Shown here: piece after piece, positions 1 to 8,331 of the stretch | Position numbering within the stretch: the stretch's first letter is position 1 | How the letters are laid out: each line of letters opens with the position of its first letter | Assembly: GCF_000954115.1 (NCBI RefSeq) | Contig: NZ_CP010797.1 | Location: 4,774,001-4,838,000 of the forward strand | Reading direction: 5' to 3' | DNA: 64,000 nt | Source: Rhodococcus sp. B7740 | Lineage (GTDB): Bacteria; Actinomycetota; Actinomycetes; Mycobacteriales; Mycobacteriaceae | Notes under the pieces: generated by a model | Told to the model about the DNA's origin: nothing | Databases searched by the model: none | The model's input: the letters and a program-made list of their open reading frames with translations, nothing else | Translations under genes and position numbers: made by a program

Positions 1-258
1 ACCTTTCTGCAGATCCTCGGAGTGGTAGGTGCAGGATTCGCGATCTTCCACGCATTGCGTCAGCGCGCCGACGCCTTTCCTGCCGTGGACAAGCTCACCA
101 AGAACGCGTGGCTGGCCATCCTGTTCGTCGGCCTGCTCCTCATCCTCGTCTCCGGAGTGATCGGATTCCTGGGCATCATCGGCGTCGTCGCCGTGTGCGT
201 GTACCTCGTCGACGTACGGCCCAAGATCGACAGCATCCAGCGCGGACCTCGCTGGTAA
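1..258 (+). CDS. DUF2516 family membrane protein, 5' end outside the window
   Basis: The frame is open from the first base of the window, and the residues before the first possible internal start (GTG at 22) continue the same helix, so the gene begins upstream. The visible part has a hydrophobic segment, a short loop with the conserved-looking VDKLTK stretch, and a second long hydrophobic segment (about residues 30-60 after the GTG), ending in a basic tail. This matches the small two-helix DUF2516 family; its M. tuberculosis relative is, from memory, Rv0476, just upstream of deoC as here. No biochemical function is known to me. Confidence 0.75.
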   Translation, partial: TFLQILGVVGAGFAIFHALRQRADAFPAVDKLTKNAWLAILFVGLLLILVSGVIGFLGIIGVVAVCVYLVDVRPKIDSIQRGPRW

Positions 259-337
259 CCAGCCGCGTCGACGCCCGTTCGGTTCTGGGCGTAGCCTCTA
301 CCGCACCCGCTCGGGGGATACAGGTGGAGGGGAATCA

Positions 338-1363
338 GTGGTTTCACGCAAGGTAATCGAACGCGCGCTGTTCGGAGTCGGCAGTGCGGCCGTCGCGGCA
401 GGCATCGGTACGTTCGTCGTTCGGCGGCGTCGCCTGCACTCGTTCACCAAGACGACCGACGTCCAGCCCGACGAGCTGCTGCAGTACCCCACCTTCGAGC
501 CGCACATCACCGAGGTGGTCACCGACGACGGTGCCCACCTGCACGTCCGTAGCTACGGTGACTCCGATGCCGCGCCGATCGTCTTCAGCCACGGCTGGAC
601 CTGCTCGGCGGACTACTGGTACCCGCAGATCAACGCCCTCGCCGGCCGCTACCGCGTCATCGCGTACGACCAGCGCGGCCACGGCCGCAGCGACGTGGGA
701 ACGCGACCACTGAGCCCCGACGTGCTGGCCGACGACCTCGCTGCGGTCCTCACCGCCACCGTCGACGAGGACAACAAAGCTGTGCTGGTGGGTCACAGCA
801 TGGGCGGCATGTCGATCATGGCCTGGGCCGGAAACTATCCCGAACAGGTCGATCGCCTGGTCAGTGCCGTCCTGCTCGCCAGCACCGCGACCGACTCACT
901 CGTCCGCGAAACCACCGTCATCCCACTGCCGCAGCGCTTCCCGCGCCTCCCGACCCCCGTGGGCAAAGCCGTGCTCAGCTCGGCGCTTCCGCTGCGGCCG
1001 TCGCCGGTGACCCGCCAGGCCATCAAGTACATCTCCATGGCACCAGGAGCGACACCGGCCGAGGTGGCGTTCTGCGAGAAGATCGTGCTCGAATGCGCCC
1101 CGCGCACCCGCGGCATCTGGGGTGCCGCGCTCAGCGACCTCGACATCCACGAAGCGCTCGAGAACATGTCCGTTCCCACCAGCGTGCTCGTCGGATCGGC
1201 CGACCGACTGACCCCACCCGTGCACGCCCGCAAACTCGCCCGCGCCCTCGACGATCACGACCACCTGAGCAGACTGATCGTGATCCCCGGCATCGGACAC
1301 ATGAGCTCCGTCGAGGCAATCGACGAATTCAACACCGAAGTGGTTCGGCTCCGGAACTTGTGA
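338..1363 (+). CDS. alpha/beta hydrolase
   Basis: A 341-residue alpha/beta hydrolase. It has an N-terminal hydrophobic stretch (about residues 11-27) followed by RRRR, which suggests a membrane anchor with the catalytic domain after it. The oxyanion-hole motif SHGW lies near residue 84, the nucleophile elbow GHSMGG puts the serine at 154, and late Asp (GSADR) and His (GIGHMSS) complete a plausible triad. The GTG start has a purine-rich GGAGGGGA ribosome site 5-12 bases upstream. Substrate unknown; esterase or epoxide-hydrolase-like chemistry is possible. It converges on purU with one base between the stop codons. Confidence 0.85.
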   Translation: MVSRKVIERALFGVGSAAVAAGIGTFVVRRRRLHSFTKTTDVQPDELLQYPTFEPHITEVVTDDGAHLHVRSYGDSDAAPIVFSHGWTCSADYWYPQINALAGRYRVIAYDQRGHGRSDVGTRPLSPDVLADDLAAVLTATVDEDNKAVLVGHSMGGMSIMAWAGNYPEQVDRLVSAVLLASTATDSLVRETTVIPLPQRFPRLPTPVGKAVLSSALPLRPSPVTRQAIKYISMAPGATPAEVAFCEKIVLECAPRTRGIWGAALSDLDIHEALENMSVPTSVLVGSADRLTPPVHARKLARALDDHDHLSRLIVIPGIGHMSSVEAIDEFNTEVVRLRNL

Positions 1364-1364
1364 T

Positions 1365-2249
1365 CTAGCTGAACACCACGGTCTTGCGGCCGTGCACCAG
1401 GACGCGATCCTCCAGGTGCCACCGCAGGCCACGGGAGAGCACCAGCTTCTCGATGTCGCGGCCCTGACGCACCATGTCGGCCACCTCGTCGGAATGGTCG
1501 ACGCGGATGACGTCCTGCTCGATGATCGGACCCGCGTCGAGCTCGGCCGTCACGTAGTGGCACGTCGCGCCGATCAGCTTCACGCCCCGCGCGAACGCCT
1601 GGTGGTACGGACGCGCGCCGACGAACGACGGCAGGAAGCTGTGGTGGATGTTGATGGCCCGGCCCGCCCAGTGTGCGCACAGCGACTCGGGCAGAACCTG
1701 CATGAAGCGTGCCAGCACAACCGCGTGCGGATCGTAGGAATCGACCAGCGACCGCACCTCCTCGAAGGCGGGCCCGCGCTCGGCCGGATCCTTGGCGAAC
1801 TCGACGTGATGGAACGGGGTGCCGTGCGCCGCGGCGATCGGCTCGAGCGACTTGTGGTTGCCGATCACCGCGGAGATCTGAGCGGGCAGTTCGCCGCCCG
1901 CAGCGCGCCCGAGGAGGTCGTGCAAGCAGTGCGCCTCCTTGCTGACGAGTAGGACCACGCGCTTGGGCTCACCCGAATCGTGAAGTGTCCATTCGGTTTC
2001 CGGGCCGAGCTCGGCAGCCACCACCGCGAAGCGCGTCCTCAGCTCCTCGATGCTCATGTCCACCGACGACGCGCGCACCGCCTGCCGGGTGAAGAACCAA
2101 CCGGTGTCGGGATCGGCGTGATAAGCGGCCTCGACGATCCATCCACCGACCTCGGCGAGGAAGGTCGAGATGCGGGCGACGATGCCCGTCTTGTCGGGGC
2201 AACCGAGCGACAGAACGTAACGGCGATCCTCGGATACGGAAGAACTCAT
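1365..2249 (-). CDS. purU: formyltetrahydrofolate deformylase
   Basis: PurU hydrolyses 10-formyltetrahydrofolate to formate and tetrahydrofolate, balancing the one-carbon pool for purine and glycine metabolism. The 294-residue protein has an N-terminal ACT-type regulatory domain (YVLSLGCPDKTGIV) and a C-terminal formyltransferase fold with the signature INIHHSFLPSFVGARPYHQA and the later LDAGPIIEQD. Length is normal for the family. I start at the ATG whose complement ends at 2249; the frame stays open 41 codons further upstream, but that stretch lies inside the end of the upstream gene. It follows the methyltransferase gene by 13 bases, so the two are probably co-transcribed. Confidence 0.95.
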   Translation of the reverse strand: MSSSVSEDRRYVLSLGCPDKTGIVARISTFLAEVGGWIVEAAYHADPDTGWFFTRQAVRASSVDMSIEELRTRFAVVAAELGPETEWTLHDSGEPKRVVLLVSKEAHCLHDLLGRAAGGELPAQISAVIGNHKSLEPIAAAHGTPFHHVEFAKDPAERGPAFEEVRSLVDSYDPHAVVLARFMQVLPESLCAHWAGRAINIHHSFLPSFVGARPYHQAFARGVKLIGATCHYVTAELDAGPIIEQDVIRVDHSDEVADMVRQGRDIEKLVLSRGLRWHLEDRVLVHGRKTVVFS

Positions 2250-2262
2250 ACCGCCGATTGTC

Positions 2263-3105
2263 TCAGGGCGTCCGCACCCCGGTTGCCACCAGTGTCCCCA
2301 GATCGATCGAATCGATTCCGCGCTCGGTGAGCAGCTCCGAGAACTCGGCACGGATCTGCGTCCGGGTCGCATCGTCGAACGGTGTCAGCGCTCCCCGCAT
2401 GGCGCTGCCCAGCACGAGATCCCACACGAACGACTCCGTCGCGGGAACGTGATTGGACAGCTCCACGACCTCGACATCGGTGGTGCCGGCCGCGGCGAGC
2501 CATGCCGACAGAAGATCCGCCGTCTCCATCCGCCGGATCGGGTGCTTGTCGTAACCGTCCTGCGTGAGTGGCCCGTCGTGTTCGCTCGGCGGCGAATGCG
2601 CACCGATCACCTCGAAGAACGAGCCCGCGAACGCCTCGAACGCACCCTTGCGCCACACCGTCACCCCGACGCGACCGCCCGGACGAACCAACGACACCAG
2701 ACGAGCGAAGTCCCCCTCGGGATCGGGCAGAAAGAAGATGCCGTACGAACAGGCCAACGCGTCGTATCCGGCATCGGGAACCGTCGACGGCGGCTCCCAT
2801 TCGGTGGCGTCGGCGAGCACGAAGTCGATGTTGCGCAGGGCCCGTTCGGTGGCTTTCACCCGCCCGACCTCGAGCAGGTCGTCGGCGAGATCGATGGCGT
2901 GCACGAGGCCGTCCGGGCCGACGGCGGCCGCCGCGGGGATCGCCGATGCCCCGGTGCCGGAGCACACGTCCAGGACGGTGTCCCCGGTCGCCAACCCGAG
3001 CGCGAAGGCGAGCGACTGCCCGGCCGGCCCCCAGACCTGTGGCGTCACCGCGTCGAACTCCCTGCTGGTGGCGTTGAAGGTGGCGGCGAGCGAGGCTGCG
3101 GTCAT
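2263..3105 (-). CDS. class I SAM-dependent methyltransferase
   Basis: A 280-residue methyltransferase of the UbiE/COQ5-like type. Motif I (VLDVCSGTGAS) starts near residue 48, followed by an acidic residue after the next strand (VHAIDLADD) and the DALACSYGIFFLPDP post-motif region. The chosen ATG (complement at 3103-3105) gives a compact N-terminus; an upstream start would overlap the divergent deoC promoter region. Substrate cannot be told from sequence. It lies directly ahead of purU on the same strand and is divergent from deoC, with 59 bases between the two starts. Confidence 0.85.
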   Translation of the reverse strand: MTAASLAATFNATSREFDAVTPQVWGPAGQSLAFALGLATGDTVLDVCSGTGASAIPAAAAVGPDGLVHAIDLADDLLEVGRVKATERALRNIDFVLADATEWEPPSTVPDAGYDALACSYGIFFLPDPEGDFARLVSLVRPGGRVGVTVWRKGAFEAFAGSFFEVIGAHSPPSEHDGPLTQDGYDKHPIRRMETADLLSAWLAAAGTTDVEVVELSNHVPATESFVWDLVLGSAMRGALTPFDDATRTQIRAEFSELLTERGIDSIDLGTLVATGVRTP

Positions 3106-3164
3106 GAACGAAAATCGTAGACCGACAGGGCTACGAAAGGGCGTGCTGTGAAAAGCTGGAACGC

Positions 3165-3818
3165 ATGACACTCACCCGCTCCGCCCTCGCCGGAATGGTC
3201 GACCACACGCTGCTCAAGCCCGAAGCCACGACGGCCGACGTGGCCGCCCTCATCGAGGAAGGCCGCGAACTCGGAGTGCTCGCGGTGTGCGTATCGCCGT
3301 CGATGCTGCCGATTCAGGCCGAGGGAATGCTCACTGCCGTCGTCGCCGGGTTCCCGTCGGGCAAGCATCACTCGCTGATCAAGGGTTCCGAGGCCAGGCT
3401 CGCGGTGCAGCAAGGCGCCGACGAGGTCGACATGGTGATCGACGTCGGCGCGGCCATCGCGGGGGACTACAACGCGGTACTGGCCGACATCGTCACCGTC
3501 CGCGAGGGGATCGCCGGAACCGCGGTCCTGAAGGTCATCATCGAATCGGCCGCACTGTCCGACGACGCGATCGTCGAGGTGTGCCGCGCCGCCGAGAAAG
3601 CCGGTGCCGACTTCGTCAAGACATCCACCGGATTCCACCCCGCAGGCGGCGCGAGCGTCGAAGCGGTGCGCTTGATGGCGGAGACCGTCGGCGGACGACT
3701 GGGCGTCAAGGCCAGTGGCGGCATCCGCACCACGGAGGCCGCCCTGGCCATGATCGACGCGGGCGCAACACGATTGGGGCTTTCGGGAACGCGCGCGGTG
3801 CTCGACGGTCTGAGCTAG
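3165..3818 (+). CDS. deoC: deoxyribose-phosphate aldolase
   Basis: DeoC cleaves 2-deoxyribose-5-phosphate to acetaldehyde and glyceraldehyde-3-phosphate in deoxynucleoside catabolism. The 217-residue TIM barrel shows the proton-relay lysine region (VLKVIIES) and the Schiff-base lysine in FVKTSTGF, with the phosphate-binding ASGGIRT and GLSGTRA segments near the C-terminus. Length fits the short bacterial form. The BMP-type nucleoside importer at 18-23 kb could supply substrates. A perfect hairpin follows the stop. Confidence 0.95.
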   Translation: MTLTRSALAGMVDHTLLKPEATTADVAALIEEGRELGVLAVCVSPSMLPIQAEGMLTAVVAGFPSGKHHSLIKGSEARLAVQQGADEVDMVIDVGAAIAGDYNAVLADIVTVREGIAGTAVLKVIIESAALSDDAIVEVCRAAEKAGADFVKTSTGFHPAGGASVEAVRLMAETVGGRLGVKASGGIRTTEAALAMIDAGATRLGLSGTRAVLDGLS

Positions 3819-3831
3819 AGCGACTGCGTCG

Positions 3832-3877
3832 CACGTGCACGGTAATTCGTAGCCTGCTACGAATTACCGCTCACGTG
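3832..3877. repeat. Palindromic repeat A, copy 1 (convergent-gene hairpin)
   Basis: Two 21-base arms (3832-3852 and 3857-3877) match at 19 positions around a 4-base loop; the inner 12 bases (GGTAATTCGTAG) are perfectly paired. It fills the 61 bases between the convergent stops of deoC and the LmeA-like gene. The same element occurs at 11206-11255 and 39601-39648, also between convergent genes. It could act as a bidirectional terminator. Confidence 0.85.
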
Positions 3878-3879
3878 GG

Positions 3880-4626
3880 TTACGCGACCAGCGAGCAACC
3901 CTCGGGTGTCGGCTGATTCTGATCCTGCTGAGTCACCGGAATCGTGTACTGCCCGCCTTCGAGGGCGAGCTCGATGCCGCTGTCGGTGACGGTCAGCGAC
4001 GTCGGAGCCATGTCCAGCGGGTAGGCCTGCAGACTGTCGGTCAGCACACCGACGACGGAGTCGACCAGATCGGTCGGGATGCCGAGACCCAGAATCGATG
4101 CGTCGACGGTCTGGAAGTCGACCCTGCCGTCTGCAACCTGCGGCTTGACGGTCAGATTCGCCAGTGCTCCGACGGCGAAGTCGAGGGTGCCCGCCGACGC
4201 GTCCGAGGTGACGCCCGAGACGATCGCGCCGATGCCCTGGCTCTGCAGGGTGCGGGTGATGCCGTCGGTCGACCACGAGATGTCGGCACTGGAGCTGCCG
4301 ATGGTGCCGCCGGAGTCGGCGGTCTGCGTCAGGTTCAGGTCACGTGCCTCGGCGTGCACGACCATGCCCTCGGCGGGACCGAAGCGCGCGTCGTCGCTGT
4401 CGACGGTGACCGAGGAGACCTTCTTGTCCACCAGTGACAGCAGGACCGGCTTCAGGCCGAGACCGACCTCGACCTGGCTGCCGAGCTCGGACTCGAGCTG
4501 GCCGGCGAGGCAGGATTTGATCTGCTGACGGACGAACAACTCGCCACCGATGGCGGCGACGAGGAGGACGACGACGACGGAGACTGCGATCAGCGGTGCG
4601 GTGCTCCGCCTGGCTGTGGATGACAT
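3880..4626 (-). CDS. LmeA-like (DUF2993) phospholipid-binding envelope protein
   Basis: A 248-residue protein with one N-terminal membrane segment (about residues 10-30: PLIAVSVVVVLLVAAIGGE) followed by a secreted beta-rich domain of the DUF2993 family. M. tuberculosis Rv0479c sits in the same relative place, and the family member LmeA binds phospholipids and is needed for lipomannan maturation; whether this paralogue does so is inference. I start at the ATG ending at 4626. The frame is open 52 codons upstream, but that would cross the divergent promoter region. Confidence 0.8.
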   Translation of the reverse strand: MSSTARRSTAPLIAVSVVVVLLVAAIGGELFVRQQIKSCLAGQLESELGSQVEVGLGLKPVLLSLVDKKVSSVTVDSDDARFGPAEGMVVHAEARDLNLTQTADSGGTIGSSSADISWSTDGITRTLQSQGIGAIVSGVTSDASAGTLDFAVGALANLTVKPQVADGRVDFQTVDASILGLGIPTDLVDSVVGVLTDSLQAYPLDMAPTSLTVTDSGIELALEGGQYTIPVTQQDQNQPTPEGCSLVA

Positions 4627-4707
4627 TCCTGGCAGTCTTCCCGATGATTCTGAGCAAGCTCTGTGAAACTCGCCGAACCTGCGTTCTCGATCGAAACTTT
4701 GTGACCT

Positions 4708-4722
4708 GTAACACATTGTGAC
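4708..4722. promoter_or_regulatory. Imperfect palindrome in a divergent promoter region
   Basis: GTAACACATTGTGAC is a near-palindrome of the form GTNACA-N3-TGTNAC, set between the divergent starts at 4626 and 4736. It overlaps the position expected for core promoter elements of the AbiEi-like gene and could be its operator. Confidence 0.35.
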
Positions 4723-4735
4723 GTAGGCTTGCGTC

Positions 4736-5323
4736 ATGAGTACGACAGGACCGAGCGTGCACGAATTGCACTCGCTGGCCACTCGCCAGGACGGTTACTT
4801 CACGGCCGAGCAGGCCGGCGAGCTCGGCTTCGATTCTGCGATGGCGCGCGTCAATCTGGCCACCAACACGTGGACTCGCGTCGAGCGCAACCTGTTCCGA
4901 CTCGGCCAGTGGCCACACAGCGAACTCGAAGTGTTCGCCATGTGGTGTGCCTGGTTCGGCGGCGAGGCCGTGATCTCGCACCAGAGCGCAGCGGAGCTAC
5001 ACGGATTCGGGCACCTGCACCCGCAATTCGTCCACGTCTGCGCATTCGGCGACCTACGACTGACCGACACCAGACTGGCGGTTCATCGCCTACGACTCGA
5101 GCCCCGGGACGTCGAATCGGCAGGCACGTTCAACCTCACCACCCCGGTGCGGACCGTGCTCGACCTCGCCGCAGGCGGCATCTCCCAGATCACCCTCGAC
5201 GAGGTGGTGTGCGACGCCGTGGCGATCGGTCGCGTCGACCCGCAGGCGCTGTACTCCGAGGCCGGAAACAGCACCGACCGAGTGGCCGAACGCGTCGAAC
5301 TGGCACTGTCCGCCTGCACCTAG
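4736..5323 (+). CDS. AbiEi-like antitoxin/transcriptional regulator domain protein (orphan)
   Basis: A 195-residue protein with the N-terminal winged-helix layout of type IV antitoxin AbiEi-like proteins (FTAEQAGELGFD, then a basic WTRVERNLFRL strand-turn) and a C-terminal domain typical of the wider family (VISHQSAAELHG, TTPVRTVLDLA). In true AbiE modules a nucleotidyltransferase toxin (AbiEii) follows; none is present here, the next gene being a convergent methyltransferase whose stop codon overlaps this one (CTAG). It may act alone as a DNA-binding regulator. Confidence 0.75.
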   Translation: MSTTGPSVHELHSLATRQDGYFTAEQAGELGFDSAMARVNLATNTWTRVERNLFRLGQWPHSELEVFAMWCAWFGGEAVISHQSAAELHGFGHLHPQFVHVCAFGDLRLTDTRLAVHRLRLEPRDVESAGTFNLTTPVRTVLDLAAGGISQITLDEVVCDAVAIGRVDPQALYSEAGNSTDRVAERVELALSACT

Positions 5324-6051
5324 TCGATTCTCTTTGCCGGTGCGACCGTCGACCACGGGACCGTGAGTACGTTGTCTCGCATCCGTCGGCGCGGGAGTGT
5401 GATCGGAAGACCCTGTTCGACAAGAACTTTCATGGCTGCGCGCCACCGAATTCGAGGTCCGAACGGGGCCAGCGGGGCCGAGACCGACCACGCTCTGTCG
5501 GCCCGTCGAAGCAGATCGTGGATCAGCTCGCCCTCGATGTTGCGATGTATCAACACCTTCGGAAGCCGCTCCGCGATGTCCGACGGCATCTCGACGTCGA
5601 ACGGATCCCATGCCAGCGTCAGGGAAAGGGGGCCCTCGGCGTCGAGCAACACCCAGGCGCACCGTCGGCCGAGCTCGTCGCAGGTGCCGTCCATCAGCAG
5701 GCCACCGGGTGCCAGGCCCGACAGAATGCGTTGCCAGGCAGCGGGTACCGCATCCTCGGGATACTGGCGCAGTACGTTGAACGCCCGCACCAGGTCGGGG
5801 CGCAGGCCCGCCAGCTCGAAACCGCCGCGGGCGAACTGCACGCCGTCACTTCCGGGGACGACGCGAGCGGGGTCGATCTCGAGACCGATGACTCGGAGGT
5901 CGGGCCGGACGGTGCGCAATCGACCGGCCAGCTCGAGCGTCGTGTTCGGCATCGCCCCGTACCCGAGGTCGACGACGAGGGGATTCGCCGAGCTCTGCAG
6001 AACGCGTCGAACATCGGGGTGGTGCATCAGCCACCGGTCGCTACGACGCAA
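5320..6051 (-). CDS. class I SAM-dependent methyltransferase, uncertain start
   Basis: A 243-residue methyltransferase with motif I VVDLGYGAMPNTT and VIGLEIDPARV for the next strand, followed by FARGGFELAG and FNVLRQYPED. The first standard start codon in frame is TTG at 6051, but the upstream in-frame sequence (GTTGINRL before RRSDRW) looks like a genuine N-terminus. No ATG, GTG or TTG lies between there and a repeat pair at 6094-6152, so the original start may have been lost or be non-standard. It converges on the AbiEi-like gene with a 4-base overlap of stops. Substrate unknown. Confidence 0.8.
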   Translation of the reverse strand: MRRSDRWLMHHPDVRRVLQSSANPLVVDLGYGAMPNTTLELAGRLRTVRPDLRVIGLEIDPARVVPGSDGVQFARGGFELAGLRPDLVRAFNVLRQYPEDAVPAAWQRILSGLAPGGLLMDGTCDELGRRCAWVLLDAEGPLSLTLAWDPFDVEMPSDIAERLPKVLIHRNIEGELIHDLLRRADRAWSVSAPLAPFGPRIRWRAAMKVLVEQGLPITLPRRRMRDNVLTVPWSTVAPAKRID

Positions 6052-6093
6052 CCGATTGATGCCGGTGGTGCCGCGAGTGATGACACCTTCGGG

Positions 6094-6152
6094 GGCAGGA
6101 GTGGAGCCTGCGGAACGACTCAGATGGGGAATGGAGCCTGCGGAACGACCTC
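6094..6152. repeat. Repeat C, locus 1 (two tandem units)
   Basis: Two units share TGGAGCCTGCGGAACGAC (6101-6118 and 6132-6149). On the opposite strand the same core is found twice at 9881-9947. The locus lies between the methyltransferase and the DUF2505 gene. Confidence 0.7.
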
Positions 6153-6170
6153 TGTGGACCGGGCTCAGGG

Positions 6171-6674
6171 CTAGGCGTTCTTCTCGAGCCAGTCGGCGGT
6201 CACTTCGCCCTCACCGCGCCACAGGTCGATGAGGTTGACGAGCATCAGCTGCTCGAGTTTGCCGCCGATGAACGGCAGGAAGACCTTGGCCTCGGAGGAG
6301 GTGCGCAGGGTCGATCCGCCGTTCGTGGGGAAGAGCGAGGTGGTGCCCTTGAGCGAGCCCGGTCCGGCCGGAATCGACGCGTCGTAGTGGCCCGCGGTGA
6401 CTTCCTCGAAGGCATCGAAGTGCACGTTGCGGGTGATGATCATGTCCTTCTTCATCACCGTCTGCGCGATGTCGGGCAGTTCGGTGCGCGGGATGACGTG
6501 GTGCATCACGATGTCGATTCCGGCGTCGGACACCTCGAAGCTCTTCAGCTCGTTCTCCGAGTACTTACGCATCTCCTCGATGCGCGCATCCCAGTGATCG
6601 CGACTGGAGAGCGCTGCATAGACCTGCTGCGTCGAGTGGGTGAACCGGGCGGAGTAGTTCATTCGGCGAGCCAT
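6171..6674 (-). CDS. DUF2505 family protein (SRPBCC-like fold)
   Basis: A 167-residue protein of the DUF2505 family, predicted to adopt a START/SRPBCC-like lipid-binding fold. It opens with the family pattern of an N-terminal strand and helix (FTHSTQQVYAALSSRDHW), has a central PRTELPDIAQTVMKKDMII region and a C-terminal amphipathic helix. M. tuberculosis carries one such gene (Rv0481c, from memory) upstream of murB; here there are two. It follows its paralogue on the same strand after 11 bases. Function unknown. Confidence 0.8.
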   Translation of the reverse strand: MARRMNYSARFTHSTQQVYAALSSRDHWDARIEEMRKYSENELKSFEVSDAGIDIVMHHVIPRTELPDIAQTVMKKDMIITRNVHFDAFEEVTAGHYDASIPAGPGSLKGTTSLFPTNGGSTLRTSSEAKVFLPFIGGKLEQLMLVNLIDLWRGEGEVTADWLEKNA

Positions 6675-6685
6675 AGTGCGCCAGG

Positions 6686-7195
6686 TTAGCCGTTCGGGTT
6701 CGCGGCGATCCAGTTACCGGTGAAGTCCTGTTCGTTGTCGATGAGGGAGAGCACCTGCTCGCTGATCATCGCTTCGATCTTGCCGCCGAAGATCGGGACC
6801 TTGACCTCGGTGGTGCCTGCCAACGCGATGGTGGTTGTGTCGCCGCCGGCGTCGAGCGTGGTGGTGCCGGTGATGCGCGCCGGTGCGCCTTCGACGGTCG
6901 CTCCGAACGTGCCGTCGGCGTGGGTGCCGTCGAACGGTCCCCAGCTCTCGGTGCGTTCGATGATGAGGTCGCCCTTCTTGAAGGCGGTCACCGCGGACGG
7001 CAGCTCCTCTTCGGGAACTGACTGGGTCATGACGACGTCGATGGTTCCGTTGCCGACCGTGACGCTCTTCAGGCTGGCACCCGGTCCGCCGATCTGCTCG
7101 ATGCGGTCCTTCCAGTACTGCTCGGACGTCAGCGCGGCGTGGACCTTGTCGGCGGAGGCGGGCACAGTCGAGCTGTGCTCAATGGGGCGAGGCAT
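6686..7195 (-). CDS. DUF2505 family protein, paralogue
   Basis: A 169-residue paralogue of the downstream gene with the same layout: HSSTVPASADKVHAALTSEQYW at the start, PEEELPSAVTAFKKGDLII in the middle, and a closing helix ending DFTGNWIAANPNG. The pair is probably co-transcribed and arose by duplication. The ATG at 7195 is divergent from murB, with 57 bases between the two starts, leaving a compact divergent promoter. Role unknown; binding of a hydrophobic ligand is inference from the fold. Confidence 0.8.
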   Translation of the reverse strand: MPRPIEHSSTVPASADKVHAALTSEQYWKDRIEQIGGPGASLKSVTVGNGTIDVVMTQSVPEEELPSAVTAFKKGDLIIERTESWGPFDGTHADGTFGATVEGAPARITGTTTLDAGGDTTTIALAGTTEVKVPIFGGKIEAMISEQVLSLIDNEQDFTGNWIAANPNG

Positions 7196-7252
7196 CCCCG
7201 CAGGTTACCGGGTGACCGAAGACCCGGTGCGCGACCGGTAGCGTGAGAGTCC

Positions 7253-8269
7253 GTGCCTACTGCAATTTCGGAGCTCACCACCATCCGGGTGGGCGGCCCG
7301 GCCCGGGAATTCACTGTCGCGACGAACGCCGACGAGTTGGTCTCGCTGGTGCGTGACGCGGACCGCTCGGGGACGGATGTGCTGGTCATCGGCGGCGGAT
7401 CCAACCTGGTCGTCGGCGACGACGGCTTCGACGGCCGGGTGGTTCGGGTGACCGGGTCCCGGCTGGACATCGACGGCGAGATGGTGACGGTCGATGCGGG
7501 CGTCGAGTGGGATGCCGTCGTGCAGGCGACGATCGACGCGGGACTGTCGGGCATGGAAGCGCTCTCGGGTATCCCCGGAACCACCGGCGCGACGCCGATC
7601 CAGAACGTCGGCGCGTACGGCGCGTCGACGTCGGAGCTGCTGCACAGCCTCACCGTCTACGACCGCGAGACCGATCGGACGGCGGTGTGGACGCCGGAGC
7701 AGTGCGGTTTCGGAACGCATCGGTCGTCGGTGTTCAAGCGATCCTCGCGCTACGTGATTCTGGACGTGACGTTCGCACTGAAGAAGACGACCGAGTCGCT
7801 TCCGGTGCGCTACGCGGCGTTGTCGGAGCGTCTCGACGTGCAGATCGGCGACGTCGTACCGGTGCCGGACGTGCGCGCTGCCGTGCTGGCTCTGCGCGGC
7901 GAACGCGGCATGGTGCTCGATGCCGGCGACCACGACACGTGGAGCGTCGGATCGTTCTTCCTCAACCCGGTACTGCCCGATGTGCCCGAGGCCGCCGCAC
8001 ACGCGCCCAACTTCCCCGACCCCGCGGGCACCAAGATCCCGGCCGCCTGGCTGATCCAGAACGCGGGCTTCCCACGCGGATACGGCACCGAATTCGGGCG
8101 CGGCACCGCGGCGCTCTCCTCGAAACACGTGCTGGCGATCACCAACAGGGGTGGGGCGACCGCGTCGGACATCATGGCGCTGGCCGCGCACGTCCGCGAC
8201 GGGGTTCAGGAGAAGTTCGGCATCACGCTCACGCCCGAGTGTGACCTCGTCAACTGCGCACTGGGTTAG
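7253..8269 (+). CDS. murB: UDP-N-acetylenolpyruvoylglucosamine reductase
   Basis: MurB reduces UDP-GlcNAc-enolpyruvate to UDP-MurNAc with NADPH and FAD, the second committed step of peptidoglycan synthesis, in the cytoplasm. The 338-residue protein has the FAD-binding segments TIRVGGPAREF and IGGGSNLVVGD, the SGIPGTTGATPIQNVGAYG loop and the catalytic-serine segment VGSFFLNPV. Length fits the actinobacterial type I enzyme. Start is GTG at 7253. The place ahead of an L,D-transpeptidase lipoprotein and an SDR matches M. tuberculosis Rv0482, except for the inserted Rieske gene. Confidence 0.95.
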   Translation: MPTAISELTTIRVGGPAREFTVATNADELVSLVRDADRSGTDVLVIGGGSNLVVGDDGFDGRVVRVTGSRLDIDGEMVTVDAGVEWDAVVQATIDAGLSGMEALSGIPGTTGATPIQNVGAYGASTSELLHSLTVYDRETDRTAVWTPEQCGFGTHRSSVFKRSSRYVILDVTFALKKTTESLPVRYAALSERLDVQIGDVVPVPDVRAAVLALRGERGMVLDAGDHDTWSVGSFFLNPVLPDVPEAAAHAPNFPDPAGTKIPAAWLIQNAGFPRGYGTEFGRGTAALSSKHVLAITNRGGATASDIMALAAHVRDGVQEKFGITLTPECDLVNCALG

Positions 8270-8331
8270 GGCCGGTCGAAACGGCGCATACGATGAAGCT
8301 TTGCAAGTGAAGGCTCCAGGGAGGTAAATCA

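Noticed and set aside
4736..5323. Complete AbiE toxin-antitoxin module
   Set aside because: Only the AbiEi-like half is present; no nucleotidyltransferase gene adjoins it on either strand.
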